Source of the DNA: Silurus meridionalis
Taxonomy: Eukaryota; Chordata; Actinopteri; Siluriformes; Siluridae
DNA: 64,000 bases
Assembly (NCBI RefSeq): GCF_014805685.1
Contig: NC_060887.1
Location: forward strand, 15,496,463-15,560,462
Direction of reading: 5' to 3'
The translations under genes were made by a program, and so were the position numbers. The notes below the pieces were generated by a model that saw only the letters and a program-made list of their open reading frames with translations, made no database searches and was not told the DNA's origin. Positions 1 through 12,500 of this stretch are shown here, one piece after another; position 1 is the first letter of the stretch, and every line of letters begins with the position of its first letter.

Positions 1-245
1 TACATTTTGAGCCTGATAAATCCTGGCATTGTTGTCTTGAAATATGCCTGTGCCGTCAGGGGAAAAAAAAATCAATTGATTAAAAAACCTGGTCGTTCAG
101 TATATTCAGGTAGTCGAACCTAGACCTGTTTAACTGATGCAGCCTCAGATCATAACTCTCTCCCCACAAGCTTGACAGTGGGAACTGGGCATAATGGGTG
201 CATCACTTCATCTGCTTCTGATCATTCCAGTCCTTAGGCTCCCTA
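1..245 (-). mobile_element. Tc1-like transposase fragment, cut by window edge
   Basis: Reading the minus strand, positions 1-72 encode a peptide beginning DGTGIFQDNNARIYQAQNV. This matches the D-N-A-x-I-H type catalytic block of Tc1/mariner transposases. The flanking sequence to about 245 resembles the same transposase region of a common fish Tc1 family as I remember it. Frame is not kept, because a stop lies just upstream of the block, so this is a dead relic. It sits in tmem65 intron 4 and continues past the left edge. Confidence 0.7.
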
Positions 246-640
246 GAAATCTGAAGCCTTTATGATTAGTCTAAAGTGAATTGATTTTCTTAAGGTTACA
301 CAGATATTAAGTCACAATTACTTGAGATATTTTTGCATGTGCAATTGCTTGAGTTCTACTGTTGTTTTTTTTACTGTTGTTTGCTTAGTTACATCCGGTT
401 GGTGTATTTTTTGGTCAGGCATTTTATATACATATTTCACAGCATACTCAAAACACTCATTTATAGTATTTTGGCAGTATTTTTCTGTGCACTTTGTTTT
501 TCATTTGAATAGTTAATCTTTCATTACAAATTAATGTAAAGAGTATTTTGTCTGTATTTTCTCTTTTTGCTGAAAATTTTTTTTTCCAAATAAGCATAGC
601 AATTTAAATTGTATGGCACACAAAGGAATTTTGTAGAAAG

Positions 641-647
641 GAGAGAG

Positions 648-701
<54 letters not shown>

Positions 702-733
702 CAAGAGAGAGAGAGCAAGAGAGAGTAAGAGAG
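641..733. repeat. (GA)n microsatellite
   Basis: Interrupted GA dinucleotide run of about 90 bp, with GAGC and GAAA interruptions toward the right end. In tmem65 RNA it reads as a CU run. Confidence 0.95.
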
Positions 734-1705
734 AAAGCTTCAGCTTTGCCGAACTGCTGAGTGTAAAATTGCCGTCTGCTTGTATGTCCTTATTCACTCT
801 CCCAGTAGCTAACAGTCTACTGCTTCCTGTCCCTTCAGTGCTGCTGTTCCACATCCACAAGTTCAATCAATACAGCCTTTTCCAGTCCTGACCTGCTTGT
901 GAAATGAGACGGTATCTGGGTTTGGCTGCATGTTTATATAACCACAATTCCCTGCAGAGCCCCAATGTTTTCTGCACTGCGGAGAGAACAGTAAGGTTTC
1001 CTCATCAGGTGTAATTTAATAGACATGGTTTCTTCTTTGCAATTAATCTGAGTTTAGTAATGATCAGAAAATAATTTTAAGATGCTTTAGGTTTCAAGTT
1101 AGTTTAAGATCCAGTTAGTCACAATGTTTTTTTTTTTTTTTTTTTATCATTAAGTGCAGAAAATATCAGCATGACCACACAAGCACTTTGAACACAGTTG
1201 ATGCTCTTCTCACAGACAAAACCTCACACGCTTTCAAAGAATTCTCAGTCTGTGTCCAAATTCTTAGCAGGGTAAAAAAATTAATGAGTATGAGCTTCAC
1301 CACTCAAACAACACATGCTAAATGGACAGAAAATGAAAAGCCCTTATTACCTCAATCTTACTTTGAAGAATGTATGATTTTCTGGCTCTTTTTAATCGCA
1401 GGTTTATCATTAGAGGACCTTCACTGAGTATATAGACATTAAAAACAAACACTATCATAAAGTGCATCAATCTTTAAAAAGTGCTGAAATCACACAGTAT
1501 AAATATGTATATCTATGGGTCAAGTGTTAGTTGGATTTATATTAAACATCAAATTAATACAAAAGCAAACTATAAGATCTGTACTCCTGTTGCTAGACAA
1601 GATAATAGGGTGCCATTTCTTTCTGCAAAACAGAGGACCACTGCCAGTAATTACAGCATTACCAATAAATGCTGTGTCTAAACAAAAGAGGAAAGAACTA
1701 GAGTG

Positions 1706-1708
<3 letters not shown>

Positions 1709-1758
<50 letters not shown>
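1709..1758. repeat. (CT)n microsatellite
   Basis: Nearly pure CT run of about 50 bp in tmem65 intron 4. Confidence 0.95.
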
Positions 1759-1761
<3 letters not shown>

Positions 1762-1837
1762 TTGAACACACACACGCACACATCCCTGACTAATGCTAAC
1801 AAATAGCTCCAAATTGAATCAGTCTACTGACACAGCA

Positions 1838-1840
<3 letters not shown>

Positions 1841-1870
<30 letters not shown>
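1841..1870. repeat. (TG)n microsatellite
   Basis: Pure TG run of 15 units. Confidence 0.95.
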
Positions 1871-1871
<1 letters not shown>

Positions 1872-2020
1872 ATGCTTTTGTCTTTATGATCAAGCCCAAT
1901 AAAAAATCCCAGCGTGCCTTTCTTTCCAGAGCTAAAAAAACAACAAAAAATAAATAAAACTGTAGAAATCACCATCGATAATCCAATGTTAGTCTCAGTG
2001 TCCCCAGTGGGGAACAATTT

Positions 2021-2023
<3 letters not shown>

Positions 2024-2083
<60 letters not shown>
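2024..2083. repeat. (CA)n microsatellite
   Basis: Pure CA run of about 30 units in tmem65 intron 4. Confidence 0.95.
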
Positions 2084-2087
<4 letters not shown>

Positions 2088-2589
2088 CCGGCTGTGTAAC
2101 AGGAGTGTATAAATCAGAGTAATTAGGTGTTTCATTGGTGCACATCAGTAAGAAGTGATCAGGTGATTTGTTGTACTGGTTTGTGATATACTGGTTTTGT
2201 CCAAGTTTTCTTTAAAGGAAAGAGTTGTAAAAAGGGGTAAATAATAACAATAATAACAATGATTTTAATAATTTTTCTAATAAGTTTTCTTATTTCTAAT
2301 TTACTGTGTATGCATTCCAAAAAAAAAGAAAAGAAAAAAGGTTGAGGAAAAGACCACATTTTGAGCATTACTGGTGATTCATGTACTGTATGCAGCCAGT
2401 TCAGTTAGCTTGCAAAATATGTTATTTCAATGTAAATTTGTTTATATAGCTACTAAAGTTTCTTATCCTAGCTAAAAGAATTGTTTTCATGACCATGTAC
2501 GCAACTTAATCTCTTCTAACTGCCTTATACATTACATGAATAAATGCATAAAAACAATATTGATTCAAATAAAAGCAACTGAACTGTAC

Positions 2590-2644
2590 CTGCCATAGTT
2601 GAAATGCCCAGGATTACTCCTATAGACAGCTCAATCTGCGTGCC
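2590..2644 (-). CDS. tmem65: tmem65 exon 4
   Basis: The exon encodes GTQIELSIGVILGISTMA plus one base, a hydrophobic segment with G-rich helix packing that matches vertebrate TMEM65. The acceptor reads ttatttccag before GGC and the donor is GCAG|gtacag. Phase 0 in, phase 1 out. Confidence 0.93.
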
Positions 2645-5254
2645 CTGGAAATAAACACACCTGAGATTACCCTCCAAGAATTTCCAAAAAAATTGTATGT
2701 TTTTTTTTTCTAACATAACACCATAAAACGCTTTGCATAAATTAAATCAAACACTTAAGATATAAATTACTGCACCACTTCTTTAAAAATTGTTTTTCAT
2801 TATTCTGGAGATTTTGTGAATTAGTAACATTATCAGCTTTATTTTATGTATAAGTCCATTAACACTCTTTTGTCTAGATTTTTTTTATAATTGCAATTAT
2901 TTGGCTAATAGGCCATAAGATTATGGATATATCAAGATAATTTGTGCAAGAGAAAGTCTTATTTGAAGCTTTGTAAATACTGGACGATCTGTTAAACACC
3001 AACCAGGGATAACATTATAATATTATGTGTGGTGAAATGAATAACACTGATTATCTCTTCATCATGCCACCTGTTATTAGGTGGGAAATATTAGGCAGCA
3101 AGTGAACATTTTGTCCTCAAAGTTGATATTAGAAGCAGGAAAAATGGGCAAGTGTAAGTATTTGAGTGAATTTTGCAAGAGCCAAATTGTGACGGCTAAA
3201 TGACTGCAGCTCTTGTGGGCTGTTTCCAGTCAGCAGTAATCAGTATCTATCAAAAATTGCTCCAAGTAAGGAACATTGGTGAACCGGCAACAGGGTGGGG
3301 ATGATGCATGTGGGAAGCGAAGGCTGGGCCGAGTTGTCCGAGAAAATGCAGTTAATGCTGTTAATGCTCGACTGGTCAGGACTGTTTTGCAGCAAAAGGG
3401 GAACCAACACAATATTAGGCAGTGGTCATAATGTTATGCCTGAACATTTGTGTTAGTTTTATGTATTTTACCCTGTCATGTATATTATTCATATATTTTA
3501 CATGTTATATTTAAACCAAATCTACCAAAAAAAAAAGTGTGCTAAAAATCATGTGCCAAATTACTTAAAACATTCACACGAAAATGTACATGTAGTCACA
3601 CCCACACAGTGTAACACTTAACTCCTTTTTTAGGCAGCAATTACTTTTGTCCTTATTGAACAATAAATCCTATTTGTCTTAACTTAAGGATTTGCTTATT
3701 AAATTGTTATGGAGTTGCAAATTAAGAAACTTCAATCCAATTTTATGTGAGGAATGTTGAATTTATTTATCCAAATTAACTCAATAGTTCTTTTAAAATA
3801 AATACTGAACAATTAATATAATTCATTCATTCACTAAATTCATCAAATAAATTAATAAATTAGCCCCAATAACTTGATTAATACACTTCCAGTGTTTTAA
3901 TAACTAAAAATAAGCAAAAAAGAAAATGTTCACTTACTGCAGCAATCATAATGGCGTTGTCCAGGAAGCCGAAGCCGATAAAGGGAATAGCGTTGTGAAG
4001 CAAAACTGGAAAAAAAGATGATGATAAATAAATATTCCATCATGAGAGCTTATCTTTTAAAGCTGTACTGATCACTTAACTCTTTAATGTTCTTTCCAAG
4101 AAAGACAACTTTTATAGAAGACTAGAGCTGTAATTATGTCAATGACCATAACACACTTTGTGACCTTCTGGAGCTCATTTGGGATGTTGAATATAATAAT
4201 TAAGTCCGTGTCAGAGTGGACAGTGGAGCAGATATGGTTACTGAAAGTAAAACAGCTATTTAAGATGCTCTTCAATATCCTCTCTAAATAAGAAGTATAG
4301 AGTTGTGAAATAATGACAGGAACACCAAAATATGGCTTGAGCCATACAATAAGAAAGGCCTTTGACATACTCTAACACACATTCACTCATACCCATGACC
4401 ATTTCAACCTGAAAATGTCCAAGATGTATCACTTCAGTGCTGATATGACTAAATTACATAGTATTAGTCGATCAATCTGGAATGTCAGTAGACATGGTAT
4501 TTTGCTGTTTTTCAAAATATGTTAATGTGTTTAAGAATATATTTTAAAAAGACTGACGTAAGCGTGTGCACTATCAGCAAGTATGGACATTTACAATGAG
4601 CATAAGGTCTTCTGTGCTTACATATTTCAGAGGTTTATGTGGGGCATCATCTAAGACTTAGGTGTGTGTTACGTGCTTTTAACGCATGATACGAAAATGT
4701 AATCTTTAGTTCATAAAAATGACCATATTTACCATTTAAGTTAAACAAAAATCATAATTTAACAGTGATCAAACTGACCATAACTACCTGTGTGTTGGTC
4801 TATGTTTTGAATGCAGACCTTTCAGCCAATCAAAATCCAGTATTCAGACAGACTATGATATAAGAAGTGTTAAAACTAATGTTTTTTACATTAACATTTT
4901 AACTAACATTTTTAAGGATTATTTTTTCAGCCAACCTGTCTTTTAGTCCTACTCAGCAAAAATGCTTAAAGAGAGTCGTATTAGATAACATACTGCTGAT
5001 CTCGATTAGACACCATGTATAGCAATAAAGTAAAAGCTCTTCCCAGAAGCAGCCAAGAAAAGTAAAGAAGGTCATAAATTCTGTGCCTTGGATAAAGCTT
5101 AGGTAAGCAAGAAAAAACTGAAAGAAAGGTAAAACATGCTGTGCGTTTCTTCTCAGCTTTTCAGCTTGATTTGCCTATTCAACACCTTTGTCAGCCTTCC
5201 TCGCTAAGAGGAAAATGACTTGGTTAAGGAAAATGTTAGTAAATTTATACAGAC

Positions 5255-5307
<53 letters not shown>

Positions 5308-5610
5308 AGCTATTATTTAAATCTCAGGCAACACAGAAGCCGTGTACATAAAACATAAAAAGAAAAACAGACTTCAGTAAAAATCTTAAACCTATAAACT
5401 TATAATCACAGACAAAAATAATGAATAAGGAGAATTTTAAAAAGACATCTGTACATACCATATCTCAGCTGAGCTGTGGTTGGAGGAGCCATTTCCAATT
5501 GCTCTGCAAGGACAGGAAGAAAAATATATCCACATTATCTCCTGTGACATAAATCACAATGTAAGGACATATAAGTGAAGGTCATTTTGGACCTGTCACA
5601 CTCACTCACA

Positions 5611-5659
<49 letters not shown>

Positions 5660-8600
5660 GAAGGCATACAAGCTACAATTGTAACATGCAGCTACACACA
5701 ATCTATTTACTCCGACTACTGCATAATTAAAAATAAATGTAATTACCCAAAGCAAATGTAACATCAACAGTGTATTCTTTTTAATGTCTTGTAAAAGATA
5801 ACAGAGTTTTATTACTCATTTGAGACTCTTTGGCAAATTTGCTTCATCAGAGACAAATTGACATGGCTAGGAGTAAAAGCAGAATGTAATAAAAAGTCAT
5901 AGCTAATTAACAGTAGACGGTCTGTTAGAATTAAAGGGACACTTGGAAGCAGCCCCACTCACTCTGACAACAAAACTGATGGTTGCTTTTGAAATGGATT
6001 AATTTTACCATCCCAGTGACTGTTGTGTTTTGGCTGAGAGCCACCTGTCATTAGATAACACAGCTGAATTCTGGATGCTTAATGAGAACTACTGCGGTGA
6101 AGAACTTTTGAAAGAGCTTCCCTTTAACATTCAGATTCGGAATCACACAGCAAGAACACCAATATTAGTCTTCAGTGTGCAGTCAAAACACTTTCAGCAG
6201 CGTGGAAAACACTCCTAAAAGAAACAAGGCTCCATGCAGAAGTCAAGTTTTCAAGCCATAGCTGGCACAATCGGCTGTCCGAACTCCCACCTCTGAAGCT
6301 CATTAAAGTGCCTCGACATGAGCACTCCTAACTTCAAAAACTTTTAGAAACAAGCTTCATGTCAAAGTAAAGAGTGTATAGTGAGTGCAAGGGCCAAAGA
6401 GATGTCACCACATAGCAGGTTTGTGGAATTTAACAATTTAATTGTCTCTACAATTTCATGTATATTTTAGTACAAACCCCGACATTAAAATACACCAGTA
6501 CAATTTATCAGCCTAAAGGAGACAAACAATGTTGGAATAATGGAATTATTTGTACAAGTGTTTTGAACTCTCTACTGCTGACAATCACTGTGCAGTTTTA
6601 ACTAAAATTTTAAGCTCTAATGTCTAGATCTATCCAAGAGTCAATCAAAATTTTAGTAATCAATACAAATTTTCATAATCAGAAAGACCCTTAAGTACCA
6701 GTCTTTATGGTTATGAAAATGTGTGTCGACTAATAAAATTTGGATTGACTACAAATTACAAATTCAAACCTTCAAAACTGGGATTTACCAAAACATAAAG
6801 ACTAAACAACAGATGAGCTTAATTGGTGAGGGACTACACATGTGCCATAAAGATTTAGGCAAACCGAAAGCTAGAACCTTAGACATAACAAGCCATAACA
6901 TACGTTTTTAATGCATTGGTTTTAGTAGTACTCCGCCCCTTCCCTTCATTGCAACAAAACAAATGTTTTGATTTGGATAACATGAAAATAAAATCTACCA
7001 TCAGTGAATATTAAGTTCAGCCTTAGACAAGTATATAATTAATATCAGCTATTTCTTTTTGGCCAAAATGTTTGTTTGCATCCCTGAAAATTATAGTCAT
7101 GTGTTTTTCTGTCTTAAGAAGAGGAAAAAGACAAACATTTGAAGCAGATCTGAGTGCACAGCTAGTAAAATACTATTAATATTAATAATATTTCGAGATT
7201 AATAACATTCAGATGGAAAAGACAAAGATATGCTGCTCAGAGGTGTGTGTTGAGTGTCTTCAGACAGTCAGGATCTAGACAATGTAGTACAATATATATT
7301 TGCCGCCCTGTTTATCAATATTTTAGTCACACATGTAAATGAGGAACACAAGTGCTCAGACCTGCAACAGATCTAAGAATACCTAGACTGTTTGTCATGC
7401 CAGTGGTTGTGGAGCTGTCACGCTCCTGTCCCCAAAGCTGGCTTTATTTCAGTCTTAGCTTCTCTCTGTGAGCTCCACCATCCACTATTCTCTCACTCTG
7501 CTGGTGTGTCACACTCAGCAGATATTTCTCATCCTCAGGTATTTTTTTATATGCTTTTTTCTCTACAACCTTTAGGGTCTGATCAACCCTTTGTACTTCT
7601 AGGCACTGGCTTCCAGCATGAAATGTAAGCTTGGTTTACTGTAAAAAGCCATTGTGCCAAAGAAAATTCATCAAATAGTGTCTATAAAAGGTAGTAATGG
7701 AGAACCGATAGAGAATTAATAATAAAATCTGGTAAATGCAGTTTGTTCATGTCAATGTTTGAAAAATGTTTGATCAAGGTCTGGCTTTTTTAAGGCTAAC
7801 TTGGCATTCTTGTGTCATATTTAAACTAAGCCTTAACCAGCCTCCTCAGACCCTCAAAGTAGATAACATGAGCAACACAGAAAAAATATCATAGCATGAT
7901 TTCAAATCTTTATATCTAATCAGGTTTTACCAAACCGAACAAAGTTATAATTACTATTAAAAAATGAGTAATGTATTGTGAATTAATTCATCATTTCATA
8001 ATTCATTTCATTTCATTATTCATAATAATAATCACTGATAATCAGCAATTTTCATTTCCACATAAATGCAATAGATAGAAAGTGGCACACTCCCTCCACT
8101 CCATAAACATGCTTAATGGCATTGTGGGTAATCTTGGCTACTTTATTTTAATTCTCACGAGCATATTGCAGAATTGAATAAAGAATCTGAGCCATTAATG
8201 CTAGACAACGATTAGAGCTGGCCTCATCGCACATTTCTTTGAGTCACATTAGCACAAACACGATGAGTCATTCCTCATCAGCTCTTATTCTCCTGACTTA
8301 CTAAACACCAGTCATCAATCACTGGCACATCTCTCTACTCTCAGCAAACATGATGGACACTCATAGAGGTGCGTCTGAAGTGTGTCTGGAGGATACACCT
8401 AAAATAGGAACAAAAATATTGCAGACATTTTGTCACAGCAGGCCGGAGTCAAAACATCTGTCGTTTAAGCCAGACAATTTTGCAGTGCTCCTAAAATAAA
8501 TGAGATAGAAATGATGGTGTTGGAAGAACAGGTCTATTTAAGTGATTCATGTACAGCAACAGTTCACAGCATCCATGGTAATAACAAATATAAACATAAA

Positions 8601-9423
8601 TAATAGCAACTTGGTGTATTTTACTACAGGGACATTGTACAGTGTAAAGTCTAATACAGGAGATGACTTCCATAAAGGTTAAATCTTTAACATTCTCAAA
8701 ACATTTTAATAATTAGTGCATTATTAACCATACACATCCCTGTACATGAGTTGCTGCTATAGAAACAATAACATTAAAATGATCATTAATTTAACTATAA
8801 ATAAATAATGTGAGCTTCTACTGCTCTTCTGTCTAAACTGCTGTTCCAGAAAATGTATCAACATTCAGAACTCAATATATTATTTGTTTACCACACTGTT
8901 TTAAAAATAATCAATAAACTTTACACTGGACCAAAGTTGATCTGGTGTTCTAATATGTGTGGGCAGAACAGATGTTGAAGAACACCTCCAGCACATTATA
9001 TTGATCCCAAACTACACATGGTTTGCTTTACCCATGGGAATCACACTTTACCTAGCCATTAAGAGGTTAATAAAGCTGGAGACGAAGACCCAGTGAAACT
9101 TCTGGACTATCCGAGAAGATCAATTTCACTCTTGTGTAAATCAATATGGTGCAGAAATTTACCCACTTACACCACTAATGTGTTTCAGACTCCACATGAC
9201 GCTCTGTAGGAGACTCTGAATTAGCTGAAATTCTTTGCACTGCATTTACAGTCAATTCAATTTGAAAAATATGGATGAATAGCAAAAACATAGTGGCTGG
9301 GTTCTAGATGCTGATTGCACAGAACTGGAGGACACTGCAATATAATAAAATATTAGGGTGAAGTTTCTGTAAGGCGATGCTTATTAAACATTTATGCAAG
9401 TAGTCCCTGTGTCCCCTGTGTTT

Positions 9424-9503
<80 letters not shown>

Positions 9504-12500
9504 GCTGTAGCTATCGATTATTTTAGTAATCCAGTATTCTACTGATTATTCCATCGAGTAATTCAAGTAATAATTAATGATTATTAAAGAGTAATACTAA
9601 ATATACAAGAAAATTTTTTTCTTCTATATATATTTTTTATGCTGCATCATCAAAAGCATCCTGGCTCTATCACTGTATGGTATGGAGGCTCCACTGTGTC
9701 TGAATGCAAAGCCCTGCAAAGGTGATCAAAATCACCCAACGCACCCCCTTCTACATGCCTGAGCACCTTCACCACAGCAGATGTCTGCGCAAAGCTATTG
9801 GAACATACGCACGAGAACCAGCAGGTTCAGGGTCAGCTTTTCTCCATCCACCATCACCCTACTGAGCTCTACATTACATCCTTAGAACACTGTATAATCA
9901 CCCTATATAACTTTTTGTTTTGCACATACAATGTGCATATTACATATTGTAAATGTTTATACCCCTCATTCTTTACACCTATTGTGTATCTAGATCTAGA
10001 GTCTTATCTTATTCCCATCTTATACTGCAAAATGAAATGAACTGAACTGTTGAAATGTTATTTGTTAGTTTATAGTTATGTGTAGTTTCTTGTTCCTTTT
10101 GTTAATTTATGTTGTGTGATGAAGCACTTTGGTGCTGGGGAAACATTGTTTTGTTTCACTGTGTACAGCAGTGTATATGTTTGAAATGACAAAGCCTACT
10201 CGACTTGTCTTGAATTGTACCTTCTCTGTAAACCCAAAACAGAATGGCAGCACAAATTTTAGCATCACCAGAATAATTTATTGTCCTCCTGTAGATCTGT
10301 GCTTTGTGGCTGTGTTTCTCATTGGAAAGGTAAATAGATGATTTACAGGACAGAAGACAGTGCCATGTTGGACAGATTACATGCATAATGAGAAAATAAA
10401 ACCACCAATCTGAATTCATTTGGACACTCTGTTTCCAGTCACGTTTTATTCTTCTTTTCCCCAAACCAGACCACAGGCATGCCACATGGTCCAGAATTGG
10501 CCACCTAGCACCCCTCAGCACATCTGTACATCTATTCTGTGACATACTGGAATCTTAGAAAGTAAAAATACAGCACATTTGTGGGGCCTCAGACATCAGA
10601 TGGCAAACCACCAGTTTAATTAAACCATAACTTTTGAATCTTTGTTTAAAAAAAGAGCAAAGACATCTGGTGAGACATTCAGCTGCACTTTCAGTTCACC
10701 TAATGAGCCATTCATCTGATTCGGACTATTTGATTAAAGGAAAAGTGAAAGCAAGCTGACAAAAGCAGATCCCAGCAGTTTCCTAGTTGGTTTAAAGCAC
10801 CGCCTTTTGTCAATCTCCCTAATTTCTTCATTATATTAGGACTGAAGGCAATTTCACAAATGAATGGTTGTAATGTAAAAATCTTGTCAAAATTTCCCTT
10901 TAGCAGTTTTTATAATTACAATTATAATTACAACATGTAAACAGTACACTAATTTTACAAATCGACAAACCTCAATAACAATTGGGACTAAGGATTAATT
11001 TAAATCTCTGTATAATACTATCTGCTGTAAACAGAAAACAAAGAGATTGGGAGGAGAAAAAGCATCGATGCAGCTCCAGACTCAAGCACATACATCACCC
11101 TCAGATGTGTGCAGTAAAACCAGCCGGCATGATAACGCACAAAACGTAATGCAGAAAACAATAGAAAATCTTCCCTACAAAAGTAGAGCTTAGCAGCCAT
11201 TGAATTTAAAAACAAGACCTAGGAATACCCTGTTATTTTGCCTATTAAGGCATATTTGAAGAATCACAAATTAGAAACATACTTTTCTTGGTATTGAAAA
11301 GGAAAACTAACGACAATATTCTACATTGACATTGTCCTCTAAAATCATACAGTGAATTTAATCACCCTGTACAAAGAATTTCACAATAACTTCTCACTTC
11401 AAAGCTTTAAAGTCATCAGGGTCATCGTTAGATGATCAAATCAGTCCTCTCGCTTTGTTTTTCCCATTTCCATCTCCATGAGCTCTCAACCGACTCTTTC
11501 AAATGTGATTTTAACTGCAGATCATTTGTAAAAGCCCTTGACTGCTCGGGTTCATTCTCTCATGCTGAACCATAAAAGCGAATGAGCTAAAAAAAAAAAA
11601 GGTGTTTATTTAGATTAGTAGTTGGCTCAGAGACACGCCATTTGTCCTTCAGGACCATTATGGTTTCTAGAGGCAAATGAGGTTTAGGTTACAGCTTTGT
11701 GTTTACACCTTTCTGTGGATCAAGTATGGAATGTGTTCCTGAAGGTTCTGCATGCTTTATTAACTTTTAAGAGGTGTTTTTACCAGACAGCAGAGGATTG
11801 TGGGTGAAGAAATGCTACTGTTTATAAATCTATACATTGAACCGTCAGTTTACATTTTATAAATACCGGCACAGATACCGATAATGCTTATAGATACCGG
11901 GGCTTATTGATCCCGATAGCTAGGTTGGATTGTACTTGCCGATAATTAACTAATTACGAACGTTCTTATAATTAATACTGCATAAAAAAACACTCATATA
12001 AAAAACACTCCATGTAAAATAGTACTGAACTTTATTACAAAAAAAAAACTGCACTGATTTATGAAAATGTGCTAAATTAAATAAAAATATATATTAATTA
12101 CATTAATGAATATTACTATTATAAATAATAAATATAATATATCCAATTATGTACCGGTCCAAAAAATACCGGTTGTTACGGTCTAAACCTTTTTTGTTGT
12201 GTCTGGTGTTGTTCTTGTTTGCAATAATTGGGTTTAACCACTCCTTCCAAGGTTAAGCTCCGCCCCCCTGCACACCTGTGGCCTGTCCTGTACTGATTCT
12301 CTGGGTTGAAATAAAGAGAGCATTAGAGGAGGATTTAGAGATGATATGGGGCTAGCTCTACTTGCTGTCCACCAGTGTGATGATGTTATGTAATGCTTGC
12401 GGCATTTGTTGAAGCTCCATGTGCTCCTGATGTCCAACCAGTCACGGTGATAATTGTGTTTTTGTGTGATTTGGGTGATGTTCTGTTGACCTGTGTCTGA

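Larger units (their letters stand above)
246..2589. other. tmem65 intron 4 (part)
   Basis: This is intron sequence downstream of tmem65 exon 4 in transcript order. It holds four simple repeats (listed separately), a T run at 1127-1145 and otherwise AT-rich sequence. I searched the minus strand for the next expected tmem65 exon (the GNLVSDLAG region of the vertebrate protein) and did not find it, so the intron continues past the left edge. Confidence 0.7.

Noticed and set aside
641..733. Long open frames rich in Ser-Leu, Arg-Glu, Cys-Val, Thr-His or Asn over dinucleotide and trinucleotide repeats, here and at many other sites
   Set aside because: They are translations of microsatellites. None has splice sites or protein homology.
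1..2589. tmem65 exons 5-7
   Set aside because: I looked on the minus strand for the coding of the next conserved segment and found none, so they must lie outside the window.
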